The notes below the pieces were generated by a model. The model saw only the letters and a program-made list of their open reading frames with translations. It had not been told where the DNA came from and did no database searches. Source: Bacteroidota bacterium (GTDB taxonomy: Bacteria > Bacteroidota > Bacteroidia > B-17B0 > Aurantibacillaceae). Taken from it: DNA of 14,475 nucleotides. The DNA lies in NCBI GenBank assembly GCA_025360565.1, contig JANYBY010000372.1:1-14475 (forward strand), in the 5' to 3' direction. Position numbers and translations under genes: made by a program. This document shows, in pieces, positions 8,017 through 14,337 of the stretch. Within the stretch, counting starts at the first letter, position 1, and every line of letters begins with the position of its first letter.

Positions 8017-8361
8017 TTAATTGTCAAATTTCTGAATTAATTCTTCAACTTCATTTTTTAATTCCGGCAAATGATTAATAACTATATCCCAAACTATAGT
8101 ATAATCAACCGCCCCGTAATCGTGGCTAATAATATTTCTTAACCCTATTATTTCTTTTGAATAAGAAATCTCTATTTCTGTGTTACTTTTTTTAAAATTT
8201 TTAATTGCCTCACCTATTATTTCAAATTGTCTTTCAACAGAAAATTTTATGCTTTTTTGTTCGATAAAATTTTTGAACAGTTTAGGTTCACCAACTATTT
8301 CATCAATATCATTTATTGCTAATAATACATCTTGTAAATATTTTAATTCAGCATTTGACAT
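8017..8361 (-). CDS. HEPN (HepT/DUF86-like) protein, pair B
   Basis: A 114-residue all-helical HEPN-family protein. The signature is Arg75-x4-His80-x-Tyr82 in GLRNIISHDYG. In characterised HepT toxins the Arg/His form the RNase site, and the tyrosine is the residue AMPylated by the partner MntA. The segment RQFEIIGEAIKNF (44-56) is also typical of the DUF86 group. Its ATG overlaps the TAA of the upstream MNT gene by one base (TAATG), so the two are translated together. Its stop lies only 3 bases before nuoG. The bases are visibly more AT-rich than nuoG, as expected of a transferred cassette. Toxicity and RNA target are inferred from family, not shown here. Confidence 0.85.
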   Translation of the reverse strand: MSNAELKYLQDVLLAINDIDEIVGEPKLFKNFIEQKSIKFSVERQFEIIGEAIKNFKKSNTEIEISYSKEIIGLRNIISHDYGAVDYTIVWDIVINHLPELKNEVEELIQKFDN

Positions 8362-8672
8362 TATGCGTTGTAAATTAATTTTTTAGTTTCGTTTACCTCT
8401 CTAATAAAATACTTATTTCTCAAATATTTTTCAGCAACCAAATCTACCTTTCTATTAAATACTTCTTCCAATTTCCAAAGTAAATCAAAAAAATTATTTG
8501 CATACTCCTTTTCAGGAACGTTATCCTGCATTGTGTATAAAAAATCTACATCACTATCTTCCTTCATTTCGTTGCGAGCCGCAGAACCAAACACATATAA
8601 CTCCTTTACAAAATGTGTTTTGCAAATTTGTTGAACTTGAGATAGGTTATTTGTTATGATTGGTGCTAGCAT
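8361..8672 (-). CDS. Minimal nucleotidyltransferase (MntA-like), pair B
   Basis: A 103-residue MNT-fold protein. The motif GS-x10-DxD is exact: Gly29-Ser30, then Asp41 and Asp43 in SDVDFLY, with the third acidic residue Asp77 in RKVDLVAE. These are the metal- and ATP-binding residues of the nucleotidyltransferase superfamily, so it is likely catalytically competent. In type VII HEPN/MNT systems the MNT partner neutralises the HEPN toxin by adding AMP to it. The ATG at 8672 lies one base after the TAA of a 10-codon nuoG-derived mini-ORF (8674-8706). It overlaps the following HEPN gene by one base. It is clearly homologous in fold to the other MNT gene at 9053-9343 but far diverged, so the two pairs are not a recent tandem duplication. 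Confidence 0.85.
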   Translation of the reverse strand: MLAPIITNNLSQVQQICKTHFVKELYVFGSAARNEMKEDSDVDFLYTMQDNVPEKEYANNFFDLLWKLEEVFNRKVDLVAEKYLRNKYFIREVNETKKLIYNA

Positions 8673-8673
8673 T

Positions 8674-8706
8674 TTATTTTTCTATTCCGTCTGTTGTTAC
8701 TTTCAT
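8674..8706 (-). pseudogene. nuoG 5' remnant forming a 10-codon mini-ORF
   Basis: Reads MKVTTDGIEK then TAA. The first nine codons match intact nuoG (MKVTIDGIE) except Thr for Ile at position 5, so this is a displaced copy of the nuoG start. The ATG overlaps the TGA of the upstream HEPN gene as ATGA, and the TAA is one base before the next MNT ATG. It probably marks the original nuoG start before the second MNT-HEPN pair arrived, or a fragment carried in with a cassette. It may still be translated as a coupling cistron. Confidence 0.8.
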
Positions 8707-8707
8707 T
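8679..8707 (-). repeat. 29-bp direct repeat, copy 1 (displaced nuoG start)
   Basis: Same-strand partner of 7986-8014, with 28 of 29 bases identical. The copies are 693 bases apart, and the intervening bases hold only the pair B MNT and HEPN genes. No terminal inverted repeat or transposase accompanies them, and the repeat is longer than the usual 2-14 base target duplications of insertion sequences. Confidence 0.9.
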
Positions 8708-9056
8708 GCTTTTTCAATTCGTTTATTATAACTTGAATATCCGTTTTATTTTTTGATAAATTATGTTGGATAATTTCCCATAAAGTAATTAAACTAATTC
8801 CAAAATATTCGTGCGAAGCATAATTTCTTAAACCATACATTTGTTGCCAAGGCACATTGATATATTTTTGTTTTATTTCAATTGGAACACTGTTTGCCGC
8901 TTCACCAATAATTTCAAAGTTGCGAGTTACGGCATCAATGGTTTTTTGGTCATCAATGAACGTATTGTAATTTAACCCTTGGGTATAATTAAAAATTCTA
9001 TCTATTGAAACCACCATGTCTTCTAAAAATAAAATATATTCTCTTTCTTCTTTCAA
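8703..9056 (-). CDS. HEPN (HepT/DUF86-like) protein, pair A
   Basis: A 117-residue helical HEPN-family protein with the signature Arg77-x4-His82-x-Tyr84 in GLRNYASHEYFG, plus TRNFEIIGEAANSVP (44-58), a hallmark of DUF86 proteins. Family knowledge suggests an RNase toxin controlled by AMPylation of the tyrosine. The start appears to be TTG at 9056, which overlaps the TGA of the MNT gene as TTGA. The next in-frame Met (residue 14) would remove the first helix, so TTG is preferred. A weak start on the toxin gene may keep its level below that of its antitoxin. The stop codon overlaps the ATG of the nuoG-derived mini-ORF. Confidence 0.85.
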   Translation of the reverse strand: MKEEREYILFLEDMVVSIDRIFNYTQGLNYNTFIDDQKTIDAVTRNFEIIGEAANSVPIEIKQKYINVPWQQMYGLRNYASHEYFGISLITLWEIIQHNLSKNKTDIQVIINELKKQ

Positions 9057-9343
9057 ACGTATTTTACCTGAATTAAAATTTTATTTTTTAATTGTGTTTT
9101 TAACGATTCTAATGTAACTAAATCAACCTTTTTATTAAATAAACTTTGTAAATAAAATTGTAAGTCAAAAAACTCCCATCCCAAAGGTCTTTGCAATTCA
9201 ACTAAAATATCTATGTCACTATTTTCATTAGCTGTATTTGTGGAAAATGAACCAAAATACCCGATTTTAGACACAAAGTATTTTTGTTGCAAAATTGGTT
9301 TTACCTCAATTAATTTGTTTTCTATTTGTATCGGGGTTAACAT
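9053..9343 (-). CDS. Minimal nucleotidyltransferase (MntA-like), pair A
   Basis: A 96-residue MNT-fold protein with an exact GS-x10-DxD motif: Gly31-Ser32 (YFGSFS) and Asp43/Asp45 (SDIDILVEL), plus Asp74 in KKVDLVTL. By analogy with characterised type VII toxin-antitoxin systems it would be the antitoxin that AMPylates the HEPN partner encoded immediately downstream with a 4-base overlap. The ATG at 9343 lies 6 bases after the nuoF stop, so it is read from the nuo transcript. The sequence is more AT-rich than nuoF. It shares only short blocks with the pair B MNT protein, suggesting independent acquisition of the two pairs. Confidence 0.85.
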   Translation of the reverse strand: MLTPIQIENKLIEVKPILQQKYFVSKIGYFGSFSTNTANENSDIDILVELQRPLGWEFFDLQFYLQSLFNKKVDLVTLESLKTQLKNKILIQVKYV

Positions 9344-9349
9344 TTTATT

Positions 9350-10687
9350 TTACGCTGTAACTTTATTTAAACGATTATAATGACTTACATCTACAAACTT
9401 TTTGCTCTTTGCCACTTCTAAAAACTCATTTTTAAAATGACGGATGGCAGCGGCTACAGGCCAGGCAGCGGCTTCGCCCAACGGACAAATTGTTTTTCCT
9501 TCTATTTTACTTTGTATATCCCACAACAATTCCACATCACTTTCGTTTGCGGTTCCGTTCAAAAACTTTTTTAGGATCTTTTCCATCCAACCTGTTCCTT
9601 CGCGGCAAGGCGAACATTGTCCGCAGCTTTCGTGATGATAAAAACGCGCGAACGTAAATAAATTTTTTACAATGCTAGTATCTTCATCCATTACAATAAA
9701 TCCGCCAGAGCCCAGCATGGTGCCCGTTTGAAATCCGCCATCCGCCAAACTTTCGTAGGTCATTAAACGCGGTTCGCCTTTTGCGGTTTTTAAAATTAAT
9801 TCGGTTGGAAGGATAGGAACAGATGAACCACCCGCAACTACCGCTTTCATTTTTTTACCGTTGCGAATACCGCCACAATATTCTTCGCTATAAATAAATT
9901 CTTCAACAGGCACGCCTAATTCAATTTCGTAAACACCGGGTTTATTGATATGGCCTGATGCGGAAATTAATTTTGTTCCTGTAGATTTTCCAATTCCAAT
10001 TTTTGCATATTCTTCGCCGCCCATCATTACAATAGGACAAACGGCCGCAATGGTCTCCACATTATTTACTACGGTTGGGCAACCCCACAATCCTGCAACA
10101 GCAGGAAATGGCGGCTTAATGCGCGGATTACCGCGTTTGCCTTCCAGTGATTCCAACAAAGCAGTTTCTTCGCCGCAAATATAAGCACCGCCACCAACTT
10201 GCACATAACAATCGTGAGAGAAATTTGTACCTAAAATATTTTGTCCTAATAAACCCGCAGCATACGCTTCTTTAATTGCGGTTTCAATAATACGTGCCAC
10301 ATAAAAATATTCACCGCGGATATAGATGTAAGAAGATTTTGCGCCCAACGCGTAAGATGACGTAATCATTCCTTCTATCAAAGCGTGCGGAATAACTTCC
10401 ATCAGGTAACGATCTTTAAAAGTTCCCGGCTCCGATTCATCTGCATTGCAAACCAAATAACGAGGAACGCCTTCGGGCTTTGCTAAAAAGCTCCATTTTA
10501 ATCCTGTAGGAAAACCCGCGCCACCACGGCCGCGCAATCCCGATTTTTTTACTTCATCGGTCACCTGGTCCGGAGTCATTGTTTTCAATGCCTTCTCAAC
10601 AGAAGCGTATCCGCCGTGAGCACGATATACTTCAAGCGTTGCAATTCCCGGAACTTTATCGTTGTGTATTAATAATTTTTTGCCCAT
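9350..10687 (-). CDS. nuoF: NADH-quinone oxidoreductase subunit F (NADH/FMN-binding)
   Basis: Entry point of complex I: binds NADH and FMN and passes electrons to cluster N3; 445 residues, normal length. Visible motifs: the glycine-rich NADH/FMN site GLRGRGGAGFPTGLKW (50-65), NADESEPGTFKDR (81-93), CGEETALLESLEGKRGNPR (171-189), and the [4Fe-4S] N3 ligands Cys355, Cys358, Cys361 (SCGQCSPCREGTGW) with Cys401 (TICPLGEAAAWP). The ATG at 10687 lies one base after the DUF4160 stop, and the TAA is 6 bases before the first MNT gene. The subunit is thus flanked on both sides by non-nuo cassettes while itself intact. Confidence 0.98.
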   Translation of the reverse strand: MGKKLLIHNDKVPGIATLEVYRAHGGYASVEKALKTMTPDQVTDEVKKSGLRGRGGAGFPTGLKWSFLAKPEGVPRYLVCNADESEPGTFKDRYLMEVIPHALIEGMITSSYALGAKSSYIYIRGEYFYVARIIETAIKEAYAAGLLGQNILGTNFSHDCYVQVGGGAYICGEETALLESLEGKRGNPRIKPPFPAVAGLWGCPTVVNNVETIAAVCPIVMMGGEEYAKIGIGKSTGTKLISASGHINKPGVYEIELGVPVEEFIYSEEYCGGIRNGKKMKAVVAGGSSVPILPTELILKTAKGEPRLMTYESLADGGFQTGTMLGSGGFIVMDEDTSIVKNLFTFARFYHHESCGQCSPCREGTGWMEKILKKFLNGTANESDVELLWDIQSKIEGKTICPLGEAAAWPVAAAIRHFKNEFLEVAKSKKFVDVSHYNRLNKVTA

Positions 10688-10688
10688 A

Positions 10689-10949
10689 TTATTTTAATGG
10701 TTCTATTTTATTGAAAGGTATTACTTTTTGAGATTTTTCCCAATTTTCTAAAAGTTCTTTTTTGTGTTGCGAGGCCCATTCAACAACTAATGCTAAAGCT
10801 TTACTTGGCATATCTCCTTTGTATAAAGCAAAGTTTTCTATTAAAAATTGTCCTTCGTATTCGCCATATCTCGCGTGAAAGTGAGGCGGCGCATGATCTG
10901 TCCAATACATATAAATTATTATTCCGTAAAATCTACAAATTTCAGGCAT
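10689..10949 (-). CDS. DUF4160-like protein
   Basis: About 86 residues from the ATG at 10949; an in-frame GTG one codon earlier (10952) is an alternative start. Matches the DUF4160 pattern: MPEICRFYGIIIYMYWTDH followed by the histidine cluster APPHFHARYG (His19, His23, His25) and a helical C-terminal half (LALVVEWASQHKKELLENW). Its molecular role is unknown to me. DUF4160 and DUF2442 genes are often adjacent, which has suggested a toxin-antitoxin-like module, but I know of no proof. From the ATG it overlaps the end of the DUF2442 gene by 8 bases, and it ends one base before nuoF, so both junctions look translationally coupled. Confidence 0.8.
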   Translation of the reverse strand: MPEICRFYGIIIYMYWTDHAPPHFHARYGEYEGQFLIENFALYKGDMPSKALALVVEWASQHKKELLENWEKSQKVIPFNKIEPLK

Positions 10950-11208
10950 CACTTAACTCCTCTCCTGTAATTTTTAAGTATAATGAATCTCCACACAAAT
11001 CCATCTCATCGTTCCAAACAACGGCGTTATAACTTTTATGTACTTTATTAAATAATTCGATATTCTTTAAACCACTGAACACTTCATACTTCAATAAATT
11101 ACTTACATCATAAATACCGGTAACCCCATTAGAATAAATTAATTCTAATTTATAATCCAGTAATGGTTTTACAGATTGTAAATTGGGTATGTCTTTAATC
11201 GAAATCAC
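10942..11208 (-). CDS. DUF2442-like protein
   Basis: An 88-residue protein resembling DUF2442: a beta-rich N-terminal half that reads as LDYKLELIYSNGVTGIYDVS (17-36), then LLKYEVFSGLKNIELFNKVH and a conserved-looking end VVWNDEMDLCGDSLYLKI (63-80). The start is GTG at 11208, 3 bases after the nuoE stop; no ATG lies nearby in frame, so GTG is the best choice. The stop TGA (10942-10944) lies inside the start of the DUF4160 gene. Function unknown. It is usually the partner of DUF4160, and the pair forms one cassette between nuoE and nuoF. Confidence 0.78.
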   Translation of the reverse strand: MISIKDIPNLQSVKPLLDYKLELIYSNGVTGIYDVSNLLKYEVFSGLKNIELFNKVHKSYNAVVWNDEMDLCGDSLYLKITGEELSDA

Positions 11209-11211
11209 TTT

Positions 11212-11793
11212 TTAAATTGTGTTATGATAATCTAAGTCCGTATAATTTCTTTGTTTACCTTCTGATTTATATTTATCTAAAATTTTATCTACTTTTTCGT
11301 AAGTTAAATTTTCGTGAAAGCTTGCCCCTACCTGGATCATTGGCGCAGTACCGCAAGAGCCTAAACACTCCGCCGTTTTTAAAGTGAACATGCCATCCTT
11401 TGTAGTTTCACCGACTTTAATATTTAATTTTTTCTCGATGTGTTTAATAATATCTTCAGCGCCGCATAACCAGCAAGAAGAAGTTTGACAAACTTCGATC
11501 ACACATTTTCCAACGGGCACTAAATTATACATGGTGTAAAAAGAAGCTACTTCAAATACTTCTATCGGTTTTATTTTTAAAACAGACGCAACATAATCCA
11601 TTGTCTCAGGACTTAACCATCCGCCAAATTCAGCTTGCGCAACATGTAATACAGGCAATAAAGCCGATTTTATTTTTTCAGGAGGATAATGCGAAATAAT
11701 TGTTTGAACAATAGCCATTGCTTCCGCATTGAATTTTATGTCAGCGCGCTTGTTCTTATCAAAATGTTGCGTGCCGTGTGTTTGTGAACTCAT
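11212..11793 (-). CDS. nuoE: NADH-quinone oxidoreductase subunit E
   Basis: NADH-module subunit with the [2Fe-2S] cluster N1a next to the FMN of NuoF; 193 residues. Ligands are Cys102 and Cys107 (CQTSSC) and Cys143 and Cys147 (CLGSC), the normal thioredoxin-like arrangement. The helical N-terminal domain carries HVAQAEFGGWLSPETMDYVA (50-69) and FEVASFYTMYN (80-90), typical of the family. The C-terminal tail after residue 175 is extended and polar. The ATG at 11793 follows a 38-base A/T-rich spacer after nuoD; the stop is 3 bases before the DUF2442 gene. Confidence 0.97.
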   Translation of the reverse strand: MSSQTHGTQHFDKNKRADIKFNAEAMAIVQTIISHYPPEKIKSALLPVLHVAQAEFGGWLSPETMDYVASVLKIKPIEVFEVASFYTMYNLVPVGKCVIEVCQTSSCWLCGAEDIIKHIEKKLNIKVGETTKDGMFTLKTAECLGSCGTAPMIQVGASFHENLTYEKVDKILDKYKSEGKQRNYTDLDYHNTI

Positions 11794-11831
11794 ACTAATT
11801 CTAAATTTCTAATTCTCAATTTTTAACTTAC

Positions 11832-13049
11832 TTAAGCGTCTAATTCTCCTGCAATAACATTCATACTGCTCATGGTAATGATCGCATCGCTCAACATACT
11901 TCCTTTTATCATTTCGGGATAGGCCTGGTAATAAATAAAACAAGGCCTTCTGAAATGTAAACGGAAAGGCGTTCTTCCGCCATCGCTGACCAAATAAAAT
12001 CCTAACTCTCCGTTTCCGCCTTCAACACAATGATAAACTTCTCCTTTTGGCACATCCATTTCGCCCATAATAATTTTGAAGTGATAAATTAAGGCTTCCA
12101 TGTTATTATACACTTCCTCTTTTGGCGGTAAAAAGAAATCGGGAACATTCGCATGGCAAGGTTCATCTTTTGGCATGCCTTTCATGGCTTGTTTAATAAT
12201 TTCTAACGATTGCCACATTTCGTGTTGGCGAACCATGAAGCGATCATACGTATCGCCGCTTTGCCCAATCGGAATATCAAATTTAAAATCCTGATAAGAA
12301 CTGTAAGGACTTGCAACGCGCACATCGTAATCAACTCCTGCCGCGCGTAAATTTGGCCCGGTAAAACTATATTCTAAAGCCATCTCGGCTGTTATTGGTC
12401 CGCAATTAATGGTGCGATCCATAAAAATTTTATTGCGTTCTAATAAATTTGCAAATTCTTGTAAGGCCTTTGGGTAATTATCTACAAAACTTTGAATTTT
12501 TGTAAAGGTCTCCGGTTTCCACTCTCTTTCAAATCCGCCAATGCGGCCAATGTTGGTGGTTAAACGAGCACCGCAGATGTCTTCAAAAATATCGTAAATT
12601 TTTTCGCGCCATTGAAAGATGTATAAGAAGCCTGTCATAGCTCCGGTATCAACTCCCACAACCGAATTGCAAATAAGATGATCGGAAATACGCGACAATT
12701 CCATAATTATAACACGCATGTAATCGGCGCGTTTTGGAACTGTAACTCCCAATAATTTTTCAACGGTCATGTGCCAGCCGAAATTATTTATGGGAGAAGA
12801 ACAATAATTTAAACGATCGGTAATTGGGGTGATCTGATTATAAGGACGGCGCTCCGCTAATTTTTCGAATGCGCGGTGAATGTACCCAACTGTTGGCACA
12901 GCCTTGTGAATAATTTCACCGTCCATGGTTAACACATTCTGAAAGATACCGTGCGTAGCAGGATGTGTTGGCCCAAGATTTAACGTGGAATATTCTTTTT
13001 CCATCGTGTCTTCCGGCGGCGTAATATGTGTTTGTTCTTTTTTAGCCAT
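11832..13049 (-). CDS. nuoD: NADH-quinone oxidoreductase subunit D
   Basis: The 49-kDa-type subunit that forms the quinone pocket with NuoB; 405 residues, not fused to NuoC. Key residues are present: His33 in LGPTHPATHG and Tyr82 in DRLNYCSSP, equivalent by a constant five-residue offset to Thermus His38 and Tyr87, which hydrogen-bond the quinone head. IHRAFEKLAERRPYNQ (57-72) and GRIGGFEREWKP are also typical. The C-terminus reads GELGFYLVSDGGRTPFRLHF, then a hydrogenase-like tail ending GELDA. The start ATG at 13049 lies 6 bases after the methyltransferase stop. A second Met at residue 16 is possible but gives a shorter leader than the operon spacing suggests. Confidence 0.97.
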   Translation of the reverse strand: MAKKEQTHITPPEDTMEKEYSTLNLGPTHPATHGIFQNVLTMDGEIIHKAVPTVGYIHRAFEKLAERRPYNQITPITDRLNYCSSPINNFGWHMTVEKLLGVTVPKRADYMRVIIMELSRISDHLICNSVVGVDTGAMTGFLYIFQWREKIYDIFEDICGARLTTNIGRIGGFEREWKPETFTKIQSFVDNYPKALQEFANLLERNKIFMDRTINCGPITAEMALEYSFTGPNLRAAGVDYDVRVASPYSSYQDFKFDIPIGQSGDTYDRFMVRQHEMWQSLEIIKQAMKGMPKDEPCHANVPDFFLPPKEEVYNNMEALIYHFKIIMGEMDVPKGEVYHCVEGGNGELGFYLVSDGGRTPFRLHFRRPCFIYYQAYPEMIKGSMLSDAIITMSSMNVIAGELDA

Positions 13050-13055
13050 CTCAAA

Positions 13056-13754
13056 TTATTTTAAAATATTTTTTACTTTGATCGCTGCCTTCTTCATCAT
13101 GGAATCTTCGTCCTCATGAATTTTTTGAATAACCTTGTGTGTTACATATGATTTTGACGAACCACCGAAACCTTCAAAGTGTACCCAATCTCTTTCGTCA
13201 GCACCAATTTTTTTAAACACCGCAATATTTCTTAACTCTTGCGGAATGTATTCAAAATCCTTTCTATTCTTTTTTGCGTAGTTTAAAAGATAAGTAGTGC
13301 TTCTCATCCATGTATCATGCAAAACAATGAATCCGTTCTTTTCAACCATCAAACTCGCGTAATAAAAATCAACAAACTGTCCGTCGAATTTATGGTCACC
13401 ATCAATAAAAATAAAATCGAAGGTTCTTTTTTCATTCAGTAATTTCGGAAGAACGTTGTGCGAGTAATCCGCGTAAAATTCCAGGTTGTTCTTTAATCCT
13501 AACTTTTCAATATTTTTTAATCCGGTGTTATCGTAATTTGTTTGAAAAGGATCTATACCAACATGTTTACTTTCCGACGCTGTCATAATGCAGGCGGCTG
13601 ATAATCCAAGTCCGAAGCCGGTTTCCAACGTTTTTTTAAATTTATTTTTTTTTATTAAATGATGAATGTACTCTCCTTCCGAAAATTTTACCGCGGAAGA
13701 TTTAATGTTCTCCGGCAACTCAATATTTTTTTTTATGTCCTCTAATCCTATCAT
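13056..13754 (-). CDS. SAM-dependent methyltransferase (class I, Methyltransf_24-like)
   Basis: A 232-residue Rossmann-fold methyltransferase. Visible motifs: motif I TLETGFGLGLSAACI (42-56) with the glycine loop Gly46/48/50, the acidic residue Asp68 in HVGIDPF that should bind the SAM ribose, FIFIDGDHKFDGQFVDF (114-130), and IVLHDTWM (143-150). FIDGDH plus VLHD is typical of the Methyltransf_24 group. The C-terminus is basic (KKAAIKVKNILK). No signal peptide or membrane segment, so cytoplasmic. It lies between nuoC (15-base gap) and nuoD (6-base gap) and must be co-expressed with them. The substrate cannot be read from sequence. A role in modifying a complex I subunit or quinone-related chemistry is inference; it may equally be unrelated cargo. 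Confidence 0.85.
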   Translation of the reverse strand: MIGLEDIKKNIELPENIKSSAVKFSEGEYIHHLIKKNKFKKTLETGFGLGLSAACIMTASESKHVGIDPFQTNYDNTGLKNIEKLGLKNNLEFYADYSHNVLPKLLNEKRTFDFIFIDGDHKFDGQFVDFYYASLMVEKNGFIVLHDTWMRSTTYLLNYAKKNRKDFEYIPQELRNIAVFKKIGADERDWVHFEGFGGSSKSYVTHKVIQKIHEDEDSMMKKAAIKVKNILK

Positions 13755-13769
13755 TTCTTCTGCAGCCTC

Positions 13770-14267
13770 TTATCTTCCAAACATCTTATCGCTTTTGTCA
13801 TCTCTTGTTTGATCTTCTAACGGGTATTCTTTTCTTAGAGGAAAAATATCCATTTCATCTACATTTAAAATACGTGTCATATTCGGATGCCCTTTAAATC
13901 TTACCCCAAAAAAATCATAGGTCTCACGCTCCATCCAATTAGCACCCGGCCATAGATCGGTTGCTGTTGGTATTTCGGGTTTATCCATCGGGAAAAAAGT
14001 TTTTACACGCACCCGTAAATTTTTTGGCATGTTGTGTAAATGGTAAATGACACCCAATTGTTTTTCATCCGCGGTTTGTATTCCTGTAAGGTCTGTAAGA
14101 AAATGAAAATTTAATTCCGGATCATTTTTTAAGAAAGCTAACACCTCGTGAATATGATCTTTATTAATTGTGAACGCCGGAAGATCGTAAGTCGTTTCAA
14201 AAACCTCAACAACACCCGGGAACTTCACGTTCAATGTTTCGTTTATTTTATTTAGAAGGTCGCTCAT
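13770..14267 (-). CDS. nuoC: NADH-quinone oxidoreductase subunit C
   Basis: The 30-kDa-type structural subunit of the connecting module, 165 residues, which holds NuoD and NuoI together and carries no cofactor. Diagnostic C-terminal signature: WMERETYDFFGVRFKGHPN (111-129) then MTRILNVDEMDIFPLRKEYP (130-149). The N-terminal part has NFHFLTDLTGIQ and LGVIYHLHNMPKNLRVRVKT. ATG at 14267 follows a 70-base A/T-rich spacer after nuoB. The stop is 15 bases before the methyltransferase gene. Confidence 0.97.
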   Translation of the reverse strand: MSDLLNKINETLNVKFPGVVEVFETTYDLPAFTINKDHIHEVLAFLKNDPELNFHFLTDLTGIQTADEKQLGVIYHLHNMPKNLRVRVKTFFPMDKPEIPTATDLWPGANWMERETYDFFGVRFKGHPNMTRILNVDEMDIFPLRKEYPLEDQTRDDKSDKMFGR

Positions 14268-14337
14268 TTTATTTAAATTAAAATTGAGAATTAATAATTA
14301 AAAATTTTACATTCTTAATTTAAAATTCTTCATTAGG
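14268..14337. other. A/T-rich nuoB-nuoC spacer
   Basis: Seventy bases, nearly all A and T, with words such as AATTGAGAATTA and AATTTTA...TAAAATT that could form weak A/T-only hairpins. The related 38-base nuoD-nuoE spacer (11794-11831) carries the same AATTGAGAATTA word in the opposite orientation. The only ORF is an 8-codon one with no support. No recognised promoter or terminator. Confidence 0.5.

Noticed and set aside
7986..8707. Pair B as an insertion-sequence-type transposon
   Set aside because: No transposase, no terminal inverted repeats, and the 29-base repeat is longer than normal target-site duplications.
8361..9343. The two MNT-HEPN pairs as a recent tandem duplication
   Set aside because: Apart from fold motifs the proteins differ along most of their length, and no DNA-level similarity is visible between the pairs.
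8670..9353. Shared AAATAAAATG before both MNT genes as a common cassette boundary
   Set aside because: A-rich leaders such as AAATAAA precede several nuo genes here too, so the match is not specific.
14268..14337. Eight-codon ORF (MKNFKLRM) on the minus strand in the nuoB-nuoC spacer
   Set aside because: Very short, built from A/T-rich spacer sequence, with no hydrophobic or other pattern; expected by chance.
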